The notes beneath the pieces are model-generated. The model made no database searches. It was given only the letters and a program-made list of their open reading frames with translations, and was not told the origin of the DNA. A stretch of DNA of 64,000 bases from Bradyrhizobium septentrionale (GTDB taxonomy: Bacteria > Pseudomonadota > Alphaproteobacteria > Rhizobiales > Xanthobacteraceae). Location of the stretch: positions 248,001 through 312,000 of the forward strand of contig NZ_CP088284.1 of NCBI RefSeq assembly GCF_011516645.4. The letters run 5' to 3'. The position numbers and the translations under genes were made by a program. Below, piece after piece: positions 9,363 to 19,315 of the stretch (the first letter of the stretch is position 1; each line of letters starts with the position of its first letter).

Positions 9363-10157
9363 ATGACCACCGATGCTCCGAAGAAAGCCGTCATTCTGGC
9401 CGCGGGCTTCGGCTCCCGTTTGCGGCCGCTGACCGATCTGCGGCCCAAGCCGCTTGTCGAGGTCAATGAAACGCCGATACTCCATAACGCGCTGCGAAAC
9501 TTGGAAGCGGTGGCGTGGAAGAAGTCACAATTGTATGGGCTACCGCAAGGACGCTATTCAATATGCCTGCGGCAGCCGCTTTGGCGAGCTCGAAATCAAC
9601 TCTGTCGAATCGTCCGGGTTCGACCGCAAGCAGCGCCTATTCTCTTTGGCTGGCGCGCGACGCGCTTTTTTCCGGAGACTGCTTCATTGTCGAAGGGTGA
9701 CGTCTTCTTTGAAGAGGATGCGTTGCGCTACTTAATGATGAGCCAAGCAACCGACGTGGCTGCAGTTGCTCCCTTCAATGAATCGATGGAAGGTTCGGCG
9801 GTCTTGTTGTCGGATAGCGGCGTCATCACGAGTTTCCGCATGAAACAGACCGCAGCTAACCTTGTCGCGGATGGCCCAAGACGTTTCAAGACGATGAACC
9901 TGCTACGATTGTCAGCGACGACGCTGAGAGCAACGATCGTTCCAGCGCTAGATGATCTCATCGGATCTGGAGCTACGCAGGCCTACACAGAGGCGCTCCT
10001 TGCCAGCCTGGTGGAAAGACGAGGCTTACGGATTGCAGCGTCGCGCTGCGACGGTCTCAGGTGGTACGAAATCGACAGCACCGAAGATCTGCCTATCGCG
10101 GAGCGCATCTTCACAAGAGCGCCCGCCTTCGATCGCGCCGGGCTACAGAATAGGCGG
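9363..10157 (+). pseudogene. Sugar-/phosphonate-type nucleotidyltransferase, frameshifted
   Basis: The start has the nucleotidyltransferase signature KAVILAAGFGSRLRPLTDLR followed by PKPLVEVNETPIL. After a frame change near 9500 the protein continues as VTIVWATARTLF / YRKDAIQYACGSRFGELEIN, then SLWLARDALFSGDCFIVEG, and after a further change near 9695 GDVFFEEDALRYLMMSQATD to the end. The order and spacing fit LicC/PntC-like cytidylyltransferases, which activate phosphocholine or aminoethylphosphonate. Next to a PEP mutase remnant, a CTP:phosphonate role is a reasonable inference. The 3' end is cut by the IS21 element starting at 10161. Confidence 0.75.
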
Positions 10158-10274
10158 AGGTGTCATTCGGCCTGCAATATTGACCCCCTAAGCCGGGGGA
10201 TCGGCGTCCAAAATTGACCCCCTGTAGGTTGGTCTGTTGCGCTGCCTGCTTTGGAATGAAGCAGGTGGTCGGGG

Positions 10275-11774
10275 ATGCTGGTCGTGGAGACGATTGCGCG
10301 GATTCGGCGCGAGCACTTCATCAAGGGCAAGACGATCAAGGAGATCGCCCGCGACCTGAAGGTGTCGCGGAACACGGTCCGGAAGGTGCTGAGGTCCGGA
10401 GGGACCTCCTTCGAGTACGAGCGGCAGGTGCAGCCACGACCAAAGCTGGGGCGGTGGGCATCGGAGCTCGATAGGCTGCTGGCGGCGAACGCGACCAAAC
10501 CGGCTCGTGAACAGCTGACGCTGATCCGGATCTTCGAAGAGCTGCGCGGGAGCGGCTACGACGGCGGTTACGATGCCGTGCGGCGTTACGCCAGGCGGTG
10601 GAGCAAAGAACGCGGGCAATCGACCGCGGCCGCTTATGTCCCGCTGAGCTTTGCCCCCGGCGAAGCCTACCAGTTCGACTGGAGCCACGAGGTGGTCTTG
10701 CTGAGCGGCACCACGGTGATGGTGAAGGCCGCCCATGTCCGGCTCTGTCACAGCCGCATGCTGTTCGTGCGGGCCTATCCGCGGGAGACGCAGGAGATGG
10801 TGTTCGACGCCCACGACCGGGCGTTCGCCCTGTTCAAAGGCACCTGCACCCGCGGCATCTACGACAACATGAAGACCGCCGTAGAGACGATCTTCGTCGG
10901 TAAAGGGCGTCTCTACAATCGCCGCTTCCTGCAGATGTGCAGCCACTATCTGGTCGATCCGGTCGCCTGCACGCCAGCGTCGGGCTGGGAGAAGGGGCAG
11001 GTCGAGAACCAGGTCGGGCTGGTCAGGGAACGCTTCTTCACGCCGCGGCTGCGGTTCAAAAACCTCGACGAGTTAAACGTCTGGCTGCTCGACAAATGCA
11101 TCGCCTACGCCAAGGCTCATCGCCATCCGGAGCTGGTCGATCAGACGATCTGGGAAGTGTTCGAAGCCGAACGCCCCAAACTCGTTCCCTATGCCGGCCG
11201 CTTCGACGGCTTCCATGCGGTGACGGCATCGGTCTCGAAGACCTGCCTGGTGCGCTTCGACAATAACAAATACTCGGTCGCAGCCAGCGCAGTCGGACGA
11301 CCGGTCGAGGTTCAAGCCTATGCCGATCGCATTGTGATCCGTCAGGATGGACGCATCGTTGCCGAGCACCCGCGATCCTTTGGCCGCGGCGATACCGTCT
11401 ACGACCCCTGGCATTATGTGCCGGTGCTCGCCCGCAAACCCGGCGCCTTGCGCAACGGTGCTCCCTTCAAAGACTGGGTGCTGCCGGCCGCGATCGAGCG
11501 GATCCGGCGCAAGCTTGCCAGCACCGACGATGGCAATCGGCAGATGGTCGACATCCTCAACGCGGTGCTGACTGACGGTCTGCCCGCGGTGGAAGCAGCC
11601 TGTGCTGAAGCGCTCAGTCACAGCGTCCATTCCGCCGATGTCGTGCTCAATATCCTGGCCCGTCAACGTGAACCCGCCCCACCGGCCAACATCATGACGC
11701 CGGCCGCACTGACGCTCCGTCATGCGCCGATCGCCGATTGTGCCCGCTACGACAACCTCCGGAGGACCATCTGA
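10275..11774 (+). CDS. istA: IS21-family transposase IstA
   Basis: The 499-residue product starts with a helix-turn-helix ([19 protein letters not shown], about residues 20-38), then a retroviral-integrase-type core with the DDE residues in [19 protein letters not shown] and [10 protein letters not shown]. It cuts and joins the IS ends. Its TGA overlaps the istB ATG as TGATG, the usual arrangement in this family. It looks intact. Confidence 0.96.
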   Translation: MLVVETIARIRREHFIKGKTIKEIARDLKVSRNTVRKVLRSGGTSFEYERQVQPRPKLGRWASELDRLLAANATKPAREQLTLIRIFEELRGSGYDGGYDAVRRYARRWSKERGQSTAAAYVPLSFAPGEAYQFDWSHEVVLLSGTTVMVKAAHVRLCHSRMLFVRAYPRETQEMVFDAHDRAFALFKGTCTRGIYDNMKTAVETIFVGKGRLYNRRFLQMCSHYLVDPVACTPASGWEKGQVENQVGLVRERFFTPRLRFKNLDELNVWLLDKCIAYAKAHRHPELVDQTIWEVFEAERPKLVPYAGRFDGFHAVTASVSKTCLVRFDNNKYSVAASAVGRPVEVQAYADRIVIRQDGRIVAEHPRSFGRGDTVYDPWHYVPVLARKPGALRNGAPFKDWVLPAAIERIRRKLASTDDGNRQMVDILNAVLTDGLPAVEAACAEALSHSVHSADVVLNILARQREPAPPANIMTPAALTLRHAPIADCARYDNLRRTI

Positions 11775-12805
11775 TGGAACGAACCCAAATCTTCGACCTC
11801 ATGGGCGAACTCAAGCTCTACGGCATGAAGGCTGCCTTCGACGAGATCATGGCAACTGCCGTCAAACGCCAGCACGAACCTCAGCGCATTGTCGGCGACC
11901 TGCTCAACGCCGAGATCAACGAGAAGCAAGCCAGGTCGATCAAATACCAGCTCACCATTGCCAAGCTGCCGCTTGCCAAGGACATTGCCGACTTCCAGTT
12001 CGACGGCACGCCGATCAATCAGACTCTCGTCAATGATCTCGCTGGCGGCGGCTTCATCGCCCAACAACGCAACGTCGTGCTGGTTGGCGGCACCGGCACA
12101 GGCAAGACCCACCTGGCCATTGCCATCGCCAGAAGCTGCATCCGATCCGGGGCTCGCGGCCGCTTCTTCAACGTAGTCGACCTCGTCAATCGCCTCGAGA
12201 CCGAGACCCGCAACGGACGGCAAGGACGGCTCGCCGAGCATCTGACCCGGATGGACTTCATCGTGCTGGATGAACTCGGCTATTTGCCCTTCGCCCAGTC
12301 CGGTGGCCAGCTTCTCTTCCACCTCGTCAGCCGGCTCTATGAGCGCGCCTCTGTCATCGTGACCACCAATCTCGCCTTCGGCGAATGGCCGAGCGTGTTC
12401 GGCGACGCCAAAATGACCACCGCGCTGCTCGACCGGTTGACCCATCACTGCGACATTGTCGAGACCGGCAACGATAGCTGGCGGTTCAAGAGCCGAGACG
12501 ACGATCACGCCACCCGCGCTCGTCTCGCCTCCGCTATCCCGGCCAGCTCCGACGAGACGAGCGCTACCAGCAAAGCCCGCCGCGCAAAGGGGTCAAAATT
12601 GGACGCCGATGAGGGGCGCATTGCCTCATCGAAAATGTTACCGAACAATTCCGCTGATGACTGGGGCGGCGTTACCGAATCAGGTCGGTGGCGCCAATGG
12701 CGAGCGGGATCAGCATGGGCGCAAGGCGCGAGGTGTTGGCCGTGGTGGCGAGGCGCTACCGTGCGGCTGGACGAGTTGAGAAGGGACGGATCCTTGACGA
12801 GTTGA
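11774..12805 (+). CDS. istB: IS21 helper ATPase IstB with replaced C-terminal tail
   Basis: IstB is the AAA+ ATPase that selects targets for IstA. Walker A is [12 protein letters not shown] (about residue 110) and Walker B is [12 protein letters not shown] (about 165). The original gene ended inside the right IS21 end: joining 12616 to 14378 restores the reading DADEGSNLNAD followed by TGA at 14401-14403. The rve-type IS now replaces those last residues with about 63 foreign codons to 12805. The ATPase domain is whole, so activity may survive. Confidence 0.88.
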   Translation: MERTQIFDLMGELKLYGMKAAFDEIMATAVKRQHEPQRIVGDLLNAEINEKQARSIKYQLTIAKLPLAKDIADFQFDGTPINQTLVNDLAGGGFIAQQRNVVLVGGTGTGKTHLAIAIARSCIRSGARGRFFNVVDLVNRLETETRNGRQGRLAEHLTRMDFIVLDELGYLPFAQSGGQLLFHLVSRLYERASVIVTTNLAFGEWPSVFGDAKMTTALLDRLTHHCDIVETGNDSWRFKSRDDDHATRARLASAIPASSDETSATSKARRAKGSKLDADEGRIASSKMLPNNSADDWGGVTESGRWRQWRAGSAWAQGARCWPWWRGATVRLDELRRDGSLTS

Positions 12806-14377
12806 CAGCGACGACGGGTTGGCACCGCAAGCACGCGGTGCGAGCACTGTCGGTTGCCGGAAGGGACAGGCCCAGGCCACCACTGGACGAAGGGGCAACG
12901 AGCCCAACCGAACCAGCGACAAGTCGGCGACGCAAATACGCCAGCGTGCGCGACGCGCTGATCGCGCTGTGGGAAGCCTCCGATCGCGTCTGCGGTAAGC
13001 GCCTCGTATCGATGATCCCAGTGCTGTTGCCCGCACTCGAGCGGCATGGCCGGCTGAAGCCAACGAGCGCAGAGCGTGCGCTGCTGACAACTCTGAGCGC
13101 GGCGACGATCGATCGGATGTTGATCGACGTTAAAATTGCGGCTGCTGGGGGGCGCCGGCGGCGAGTCGGATTCTACTCGGCGATTCGACGCGAGGTGCCG
13201 ATCCGCACTTTCAATGACTGGGCAAACCCGCCGCCAGGCTTTTGCGAGATCGACATGGTCGCGCACGGTGGGACCAGCGTCGCCGGCTCGTTTATCCAGA
13301 CTTTGACCATGGTGGACATCGCAACAGGATGGACGGAATGCCTGCCCCTGGTGACACGCGATGGCAGCCTCGTCGTGGAAGCGATGAAGCGAGCGCAGGG
13401 CCTGTTCCCGTGGGTGATCTGTGGCGCCGACTTCGATAACGACAGCGCGTTCATGAACGACGTCGTCGTTCCATGGTGCCGAGCACAGAAGATCGAGGTA
13501 ACGCGGTCACGTGCCTACAAAAAGAACGATCAGGCTTTCGTGGAGCAGAAGAACGGTGCGGTGGTCCGGCGGCTCGTCGGATACGGGCGCTTCGACGGGG
13601 TCGAGACGGCCCGCGTGATGGCACGTCTCTACGCGGCGGCGCGCCTGCTGGTGAACTTCTTCCAGCCGTCATTCAAGCTCAAAGAGAAGCGCCGCGAGGG
13701 TGCCAAGATCATCAAACGCTATCATCCGCCTGCCACACCATACGAACGTGCACTGGGGCACCCGAAACTCCCATCAGCGGTCAAGCGCCGTCTGCGCCAC
13801 ACGTATCGGACTCTCGATCCCATACAATTGCTTGCCACGATCCGCACGGCGCAGGAAGAGCTCGGCGAACGGATCGGCAAGCGCGGTCTTGCGAAGGTTC
13901 CCACCGTATCGCCGGCTGATCCGCTCTCGTTTGCCCGATCGCTCGGCACGGCGGCAAAAACCGCCGAAGTGCGGGCCACGCACCGCCGGCCGAAACAGCG
14001 ATACAAAACGCGTATTCGCATGCCCTCGAAGCTCGATCCCCATCTCGCGATCATCGAGAACTGGCTCGCCGTCGAGCCACAGCTCACTGCACTGGCCATC
14101 GTGGGCAGGCTCGCCACGATCGATCCCTCGATGTTCAGCGACAAGCAGCATTCGATCGTTCAGCGCCTGCTTCGGTCCCTCCGGCGGAAGGTGGCGGAGA
14201 CAGCCATCGTATCCATGCCCGTGGATGAAATACGGCCCGAGGCTGTGGACGGCGCTGCGTGTGATGAGCACTCCGCCCCGCCCACAGCCTCTCCACCGAG
14301 CTGGCCGCGGCTCGAGACCGGTCTGGGGCAGTTCGTAGACCTTCATCCCGGGTAACATTACTTCCTGAGGCAATACG
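12617..14377 (+). mobile_element. rve-type insertion sequence (ISNCY-like) inside IS21
   Basis: The ends match as inverted repeats: the left begins CGCATTGCCTCA and continues to ATGTTACC, and the right read backwards begins CGTATTGCCTCA and also continues to ATGTTACC. The flanking AGGGG is repeated on both sides, giving a 5-base duplication (6 if GAGGGG is counted). A second copy with the same left end and an internal deletion is at 21798-22784. Confidence 0.85.
12688..14355 (+). CDS. Integrase-core (rve) transposase
   Basis: The 555-residue protein has an N-terminal helix-turn-helix-like region and a DDE integrase core: [20 protein letters not shown] and [13 protein letters not shown] carry the three acids. 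The C-terminal part has conserved [10 protein letters not shown]. The best fit is the rhizobial transposases usually filed as unclassified (ISNCY). A start further inside (MGARREVL) is possible. It looks complete. Confidence 0.85.
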   Translation: MAPMASGISMGARREVLAVVARRYRAAGRVEKGRILDELTATTGWHRKHAVRALSVAGRDRPRPPLDEGATSPTEPATSRRRKYASVRDALIALWEASDRVCGKRLVSMIPVLLPALERHGRLKPTSAERALLTTLSAATIDRMLIDVKIAAAGGRRRRVGFYSAIRREVPIRTFNDWANPPPGFCEIDMVAHGGTSVAGSFIQTLTMVDIATGWTECLPLVTRDGSLVVEAMKRAQGLFPWVICGADFDNDSAFMNDVVVPWCRAQKIEVTRSRAYKKNDQAFVEQKNGAVVRRLVGYGRFDGVETARVMARLYAAARLLVNFFQPSFKLKEKRREGAKIIKRYHPPATPYERALGHPKLPSAVKRRLRHTYRTLDPIQLLATIRTAQEELGERIGKRGLAKVPTVSPADPLSFARSLGTAAKTAEVRATHRRPKQRYKTRIRMPSKLDPHLAIIENWLAVEPQLTALAIVGRLATIDPSMFSDKQHSIVQRLLRSLRRKVAETAIVSMPVDEIRPEAVDGAACDEHSAPPTASPPSWPRLETGLGQFVDLHPG

Positions 14378-14405
14378 AGGGGTCAAATTTGAACGCCGAT
14401 TGACA

Positions 14406-14952
14406 GATAGCCCTCATACTGGAGGCGCTCGGCCGCGGTGAGCAGTTTAGGATCGATTGTCGTTGCCCCGATCGCGCTGCGGATCTGGCGCATCGATTTG
14501 CGGACGGCATCGAGGAAGGCCCGACTGGCGTTCTCCATCAGATGCCACCGATCCGCGACTTGTACCGCCTGCGGCAGGGCCTTTGCCGCAGCTTCGCCAT
14601 ATCCCCCACCACGGTCACGGGCAATGATCGTGATAGTGGGATGAGCAGCCAGCCAGACTTGGGCGGTCGCGGGCTCACGATCCGGCAGCAGCGTAACGAT
14701 CCGGCGCCTTTCCAGATTGCAGATGATGCTGGCGTATCGGTGATTGCGCCGCCAGGCCCAATCATCGATGCCTATCACCCTGAGCGGGTCGGCCGGCGGG
14801 CGGCTGCGGCGTCGGACCACGCGCAGGAGCGTGTCTTTGCTCACCGGTAGCATCAGCCGCTTTGCGAAGCCTGCTGCTGGTCGACCGCCAAGCGCCAGGC
14901 CGAGGTGGTGGACGATAGAGTCCAGTCTCGCCGTGCGTCGCGCCGATGGAGC
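14406..14952 (-). pseudogene. ISL3-family transposase, central part (truncated)
   Basis: The reading SARRTARLDSIVHHLGLALG leads into IGIDDWAWRRNHRYASIICN and VADRWHLMENASRAFLDAVR, the DDE core of ISL3 transposases. The upstream (N-terminal) part lies on the other side of the IS3 element, at 16226-16538; removing IS3 joins the frame as EGVLAPSARR. The C-terminal end is cut off by the IS21 end at 14405. Confidence 0.88.
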
Positions 14953-15015
14953 TGACCTGCCACTGAATATTTCCTCCAGAAGGAGTTAGAGTCCGCCCCG
15001 AAGAAGGACGGACAG

Positions 15016-15282
15016 ATGAAGCGAGCACGGTTCACGGAAGAGCAGATTATCGCGGTGTTGAAGGAGCATGAGGCCGGGGCTAAGACGGCTGACCTGGCTC
15101 GCAAGCACGGCATCTCCGAAGCGACGATCTACAATTGGAAGGCCAAATTTGGTGGCATGGATGTCTCCGAGGCCAAGCGGCTGAGGGCATTGGAGGAGGA
15201 GAACGCGAAGCTGAAGAAGCTTTTGGCCGAGCAGATGCTCGATGCGGCCGCGCGTCGCGAGCTCCTTTCAAAAAAATGGTAG
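15016..15282 (+). CDS. IS3 transposase OrfA
   Basis: This 88-residue DNA-binding subunit has the helix-turn-helix [20 protein letters not shown] and a leucine-zipper-like tail. A run of seven A at 15269-15275, just before its stop, can shift ribosomes by -1 into OrfB to give the OrfAB transposase. Confidence 0.93.
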   Translation: MKRARFTEEQIIAVLKEHEAGAKTADLARKHGISEATIYNWKAKFGGMDVSEAKRLRALEEENAKLKKLLAEQMLDAAARRELLSKKW

Positions 15283-16193
15283 GGCCCGCCGCCAAGCGCG
15301 CTGCGGTCGCGCATCTGCAGGCCATTATGAGCCTGTCGGAACGGCGGGCCTGCTCGATCGTGGGCGCGGATCGGAAGATGATCCGCTATCGCTCCAGCCG
15401 TCCTCCGGACGCGGCTCTTCGTGGCCGGCTGCGTGACCTCGCCAACGAGCGGCGACGTTTTGGCTACCGCCGCCTGTTCGTCCTGCTGCGCCGGGAGGGC
15501 GAGCCGTCGGGGATCAATCGGATCTACCGGCTCTATCGCGAGGAAGGGCTTACCGTCCGCAAGCGGCGGGCTCGCCGCAAGGCCGTGGGGACCCGTGCCC
15601 CGATCCTGGTCGAGACGAGGCCCAACGCGCGCTGGTCACTGGATTTCGTCCACGACCAGTTCGCCAACGGTCGACACTTCCGCATCCTCAACATCGTCGA
15701 CGACGTCACCAAGGAATGTCTGGGCGCCATTCCGGAGACGTCGATCTCGGGGCGGCGCGTAGCCCGCGAACTGACGGCGATCGTCGAGCGACGCGGCAAG
15801 CCAGGAATGATCGTGTCCGACCATGGCACCGAGTTCACCTGCAACGCCATGCTCGCCTGGTGCAAGGACGCAGCCATCGACTGGCACTTCATCGCACCGG
15901 GAAAGCCGATGCAGAACGGCTTCGTCGAGAGTTTCAACGGCCGGATGCGCGACGAGTTGCTCAACAAGACCCTGTTCGTCGATCTCGACGACGCCCGCGC
16001 CAAGATCGCCAACTGGGTTGCCGACTACAATCTCCAGCGGCCTCACTCGTCGCTGAAATACCTCACCCCCGCGGCCTATGCCGCTCACCTCACCTCACCG
16101 CAACGGACGATCGGCTACGCAACCCCGACCAGCTTCGCCGATCGTCCGTTGCTCCACCCGCGCCACTTGGCGTACAAAACCCCGAGACTCTAA
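15276..16193 (+). CDS. IS3 transposase OrfB (read as OrfAB by -1 frameshift)
   Basis: The catalytic subunit has the DDE acids in [19 protein letters not shown] and [18 protein letters not shown], with the usual [13 protein letters not shown] end. Reading begins after the A7 slippery run; the ATG at 15276 is in the same frame. Intact. Confidence 0.94.
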   Translation: MVGPAAKRAAVAHLQAIMSLSERRACSIVGADRKMIRYRSSRPPDAALRGRLRDLANERRRFGYRRLFVLLRREGEPSGINRIYRLYREEGLTVRKRRARRKAVGTRAPILVETRPNARWSLDFVHDQFANGRHFRILNIVDDVTKECLGAIPETSISGRRVARELTAIVERRGKPGMIVSDHGTEFTCNAMLAWCKDAAIDWHFIAPGKPMQNGFVESFNGRMRDELLNKTLFVDLDDARAKIANWVADYNLQRPHSSLKYLTPAAYAAHLTSPQRTIGYATPTSFADRPLLHPRHLAYKTPRL

Positions 16194-16225
16194 CTGCCGC
16201 TGGATGAACGTTCAGGGGCAGGTCA

Positions 16226-16538
16226 GAGCCAGTACGCCTTCGGCGAAGCGCTCGGTAAAGACTTGGCGCCCGCACAGGACAGCGTCGCAGCGGAAGCGGC
16301 GAGCGATCACCAGGAGCTCTACAATCCGCCCCGAGAGCGGAAGATCCGTCACTCGCCGTCGATAGCGGCTATGGACGCGTCGGGAAACCGTTCCGCACGA
16401 CGGACACAGACCAACACTTCCGGACGCTCGGACCACAACAACGGCCTTATCACCCTCGTAGTACGCACTCTCTACAACAAACCCACGCGGCACCAGACTG
16501 GAGCGCTTGCTGCATGGCGCTGATTCTCCCCCAATCAA
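16226..16538 (-). pseudogene. ISL3-family transposase, N-terminal part
   Basis: This holds the zinc-finger-like start of an ISL3 transposase: GLCPSCGTVSRRVHSRYRRR and later RRFRCDAVLCGRQVF with paired cysteines. TTG at 16536-16538 is the likely start. It is separated from its core domain at 14406-14952 by the IS3 element. Confidence 0.88.
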
Positions 16539-16657
16539 AACGCCAGAGATCCCCCAAACTGCATCAAAAGTGATGGTGTGGAACGGCCCTTCGAACCGGC
16601 ATCAAAAGTGCCTAACGTGGTCGCTTCGAGAGGCGCCACAAGGGAAGGACCGTTCCA

Positions 16658-16907
16658 ATGGAGAAGATTATCACAGTAGGTTTGGATTTGGCTAAGTCGA
16701 TCTTCCAAGTGCACGGGATCGGCAACGACGGGAGAGTATTGGTTCGCCGCATGTTGCGACGATCGCAGGTGCTGCCATTCTTTCGAGCGCTCTCCTCTTG
16801 CCTGGTCGGCATGGAGGCTTGTGCGAGTGCACATCATTGGGCGCGCGAAATCGCGGCCCTGGGGCATTCGGTCCGCATGATGCCACCGGCCTATGTGAAG
16901 CCTTATG
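16658..16907 (+). CDS. IS110 transposase, 5' exon
   Basis: The first 83 codons and one base of an IS110-family (DEDD, RuvC-like) transposase, with the start ITVGLDLAKSIFQVHG and the conserved VGMEACASAHHWAREI. It breaks in the codon after VKPY exactly at a group II intron 5' end. Joining to 20744 gives YVKRNKTDMADAEAI with no frame change, for a 343-residue protein. It can be expressed only if both introns leave the RNA. Confidence 0.93.
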
Positions 16908-17397
16908 GTGCGCCCCGACGGCGCGCATTACCAGTGGAGGAAGGATCCACCCAGAGAATTGTCGATTGATCTGGTAGCTGACGAGCGGTTTGGACGAGCA
17001 ATCGGACGGATCGAAGCCTCGTGACAAAGGTCGCTTTTGGCGGCCGAGCAATCCAGCGGGCCGTAACGTGAGTGAAGCCTGAGCACGCCTCGAAAGTTAC
17101 GATGTGAATGCCGACCCGATCGTATGGCGGGGAAGGCCGCGCTGACAGGGAAGCAATCGACGCATGCACCTGTCCGGTTCACCGGGGTAATGGGCACGGC
17201 ACGCCGGAAAGGTAGTGCGGGTAATCGGGGGAGACCCGTCTTGGTCGAAGGTCGCGCCTTCAGCATCGAGTAGTCGATGGACCGGACGGGAGTCGGACAG
17301 GGTCGTAGTACTGATGAAACCGGGTAATTCCGGCGGAGGAAAGGACCCTGACTTCAGGTGCGCTTTTGAAGATGGCGAGGGAATGGGTCGATTGGCG

Positions 17398-18714
17398 ATG
17401 AGCCTACAAACGCCCGATAAGATCAGGAGCCTTCAGAGAAAGCTTTATCGCAAGGCGAAGGCGGAGCCTGCCTTCCGTTTCTATGTGCTGTACGACAAGA
17501 TCTGCCGCGAGGACATTCTGAGCCATGCCTACAAGCTGGCCCGCGCCAACGCGGGTGCGCCAGGAGTGGACGGAACAACTTTCGAGCAAATCGACGCGTC
17601 GGGACTCGAAGCATGGTTGGCCGGCCTGCGCGATGAACTCGTCACGAAGACTTACCGGCCCGATCCGGTGCGGCGGGTGATGATCCCGAAGCCCGGCGGC
17701 GGCGAACGTCCACTCGGTATCCCAACAATCCGGGACCGGGTCGTCCAAGCTGCCGCAAAGATCGTGCTGGAACCGATCTTCGAGGCGGATTTTGAGGACG
17801 GTGCTTATGGATATCGCCCGCGTCGTAACGCGGTCGATGCAGTCAAGGAAGTGCACCGGCTTGTGTGCCGGGGCTACACGGACGTTGTTGACGCCGATCT
17901 GTCGAAATACTTCGACACGATCCCGCATTCGGACCTCCTCAAATCGGTGGCCCGACGCATCGTTGACCGGAATGTGCTGCGGCTGATTAAGTTATGGCTG
18001 CGAGTACCGGTCGAGGAGCGGGATAGCGACGGGAAACGGTGCATGAGCGGCGGTAAGAGCAACAAGCGTGGCACGCCACAGGGCGGTGTCATCAGTCCGC
18101 TGCTCTCCGTCATCTACATGAACCGGTTCCTGAAGCATTGGCGTCTCAGCGGTCGGCGTGAAGCATTCCATGCCCAGGTTATCTCCTATGCCGACGACTT
18201 CGTCATTCTCAGCCGCGGCCACGCGGAGGAAGCATTGACGTGGACGAAAGCGGTGATGACCAAGCTTGGGTTGACGCTCAACGAGACTAAAACCTCGGTG
18301 AAGAATGCCCGATTGGAAAGCTTTGACTTCCTTGGGTACACGCTCGGACCCCGCCGCTTCCGCAATGGGGGACGGTGGTATCTTGGCGCGGCTCCGTCCA
18401 AGAAAAGCGTGCTGCGGATCAAGAGGAAGGTCAGCGTACTGCTGACGCCGGGCAACAAGGGCGCTTGGCCCGAAGTACAAGCACGACTGAACCGCCTTCT
18501 GCGCGGCTGGTCCGCTTACTTCAGCTATGGCTCTCTTGCTACGGCTCATCAGGCCGTTGATCGACACGTCTTCGACCGCGTGCTCGCCTTTCTGCGCAGA
18601 CGACATAAGACGCCAGGACGTGGCGTCAGACGGTTCTCTGATCGGATCCATGGGAACCCTGGCGTACTTGTGCTGAACCGCGTGCGCAAAGTGTCGCCGA
18701 CGTGCGCCTTGTGA
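17398..18714 (+). CDS. ltrA: Group II intron reverse transcriptase-maturase (copy 1)
   Basis: I start at ATG 17398 (MSLQTPDKIR); an earlier start would read through intron leader. The 438-residue product has RT blocks: GAPGVDGTTF, PLGIPTIRDRVVQ, VDADLSKYFDTIPH, GTPQGGVISPLLSVIYM and the active-site SYADDFVIL, then a maturase (domain X) region with LRGWSAYFSYG. No HNH endonuclease domain follows, so mobility would depend on the RT-only route. It helps the intron RNA fold, splice and reverse-splice. Confidence 0.95.
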   Translation: MSLQTPDKIRSLQRKLYRKAKAEPAFRFYVLYDKICREDILSHAYKLARANAGAPGVDGTTFEQIDASGLEAWLAGLRDELVTKTYRPDPVRRVMIPKPGGGERPLGIPTIRDRVVQAAAKIVLEPIFEADFEDGAYGYRPRRNAVDAVKEVHRLVCRGYTDVVDADLSKYFDTIPHSDLLKSVARRIVDRNVLRLIKLWLRVPVEERDSDGKRCMSGGKSNKRGTPQGGVISPLLSVIYMNRFLKHWRLSGRREAFHAQVISYADDFVILSRGHAEEALTWTKAVMTKLGLTLNETKTSVKNARLESFDFLGYTLGPRRFRNGGRWYLGAAPSKKSVLRIKRKVSVLLTPGNKGAWPEVQARLNRLLRGWSAYFSYGSLATAHQAVDRHVFDRVLAFLRRRHKTPGRGVRRFSDRIHGNPGVLVLNRVRKVSPTCAL

Positions 18715-18729
18715 CAAAACCTGTCGGAA

Positions 18730-18761
18730 AGCCGGATGCGGGAAAACTGCACGTCCGGTTT
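18730..18761 (+). ncRNA. Group II intron domain V (copy 1)
   Basis: A 32-base hairpin beginning AGCCGGATGC and ending ACGTCCGGTTT has the AGC triad and a GAAAA-type loop, the catalytic core of the ribozyme. Domain VI follows to 18825. Confidence 0.85.
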
Positions 18762-19315
18762 GATGAGCGGGGAGAGGAAACGGAACGCGCAACAAGCGCA
18801 TCACCGCGCCTCTCCTCGACTCTACGTGCGCCCCGACGGCGCGCATTACCAGTGGAGGAAGGATCCACCCAGAGAATTGTCGATTGATCTGGTAGCTGAC
18901 GAGCGGTTTGGACGAGCAATCGGACGGATCGAAGCCTCGTGACAAAGGTCGCTTTTGGCGGCCGAGCAATCCAGCGGGCCGTAACGTGAGTGAAGCCTGA
19001 GCACGCCTCGAAAGTTACGATGTGAATGCCGACCCGATCGTATGGCGGGGAAGGCCGCGCTGACAGGGAAGCAATCGACGCATGCACCGGTCCGGTTCAC
19101 CGGGGTAATGGGCACGGCACGCCGGAAAGGTAGTGCGGGTAATCGGGGGAGACCCGTCTTGGTCGAAGGTCGCGCCTTCAGCATCGAGTAGTCGATGGAC
19201 CGGACGGGAGTCGGACAGGGTCGTAGTACTGATGAAACCGGGTAATTCCGGCGGAGGAAAGGACCCTGACTTCAGGTGCGCTTTTGAAGATGGCGAGGGA
19301 ATGGGTCGATTGGCG

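Larger units (their letters stand above)
10161..14405 (+). mobile_element. IS21-family element, interrupted by another IS
   Basis: Terminal inverted repeats of 28 bases (22 matching) lie at 10161-10188 (beginning TGTCATTCGG) and 14378-14405 (ending CCGATTGACA). The internal repeated end motif around GGCGTCCAAAATTGACCCC is typical of IS21. Inside are istA and istB. A 1.76-kb rve-type IS at 12617-14377 sits in the last codons of istB. No target duplication is seen at the outer ends, in keeping with later rearrangement: the right end lies inside an ISL3 remnant and the left in the nucleotidyltransferase pseudogene. Confidence 0.85.
14953..16225 (+). mobile_element. IS3-family element (IS407-like) inside ISL3
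   Basis: Inverted ends TGACCTGCCACTGAA (left) and TGACCTGCCCCTGAA (right, read backwards) bound the element, and GAGC is duplicated at 14949-14952 and 16226-16229. A 4-base duplication fits the IS407 group. It appears complete. Confidence 0.93.
16908..18825 (+). mobile_element. Group II intron, copy 1 of a tandem pair
   Basis: The sequence starts GTGCG, the group II 5' consensus, and ends CTAC (a YAY-type 3' end). It has a 490-base leader, an open frame for a reverse transcriptase-maturase, and a domain V hairpin at 18730-18761. The length is 1918 bases. It differs from copy 2 at only two bases that I found (17171 and 17449). Confidence 0.93.

Noticed and set aside
10188..10946. A 252-codon minus-strand frame at the IS21 left end
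   Set aside because: It is antisense to istA and has no family features.
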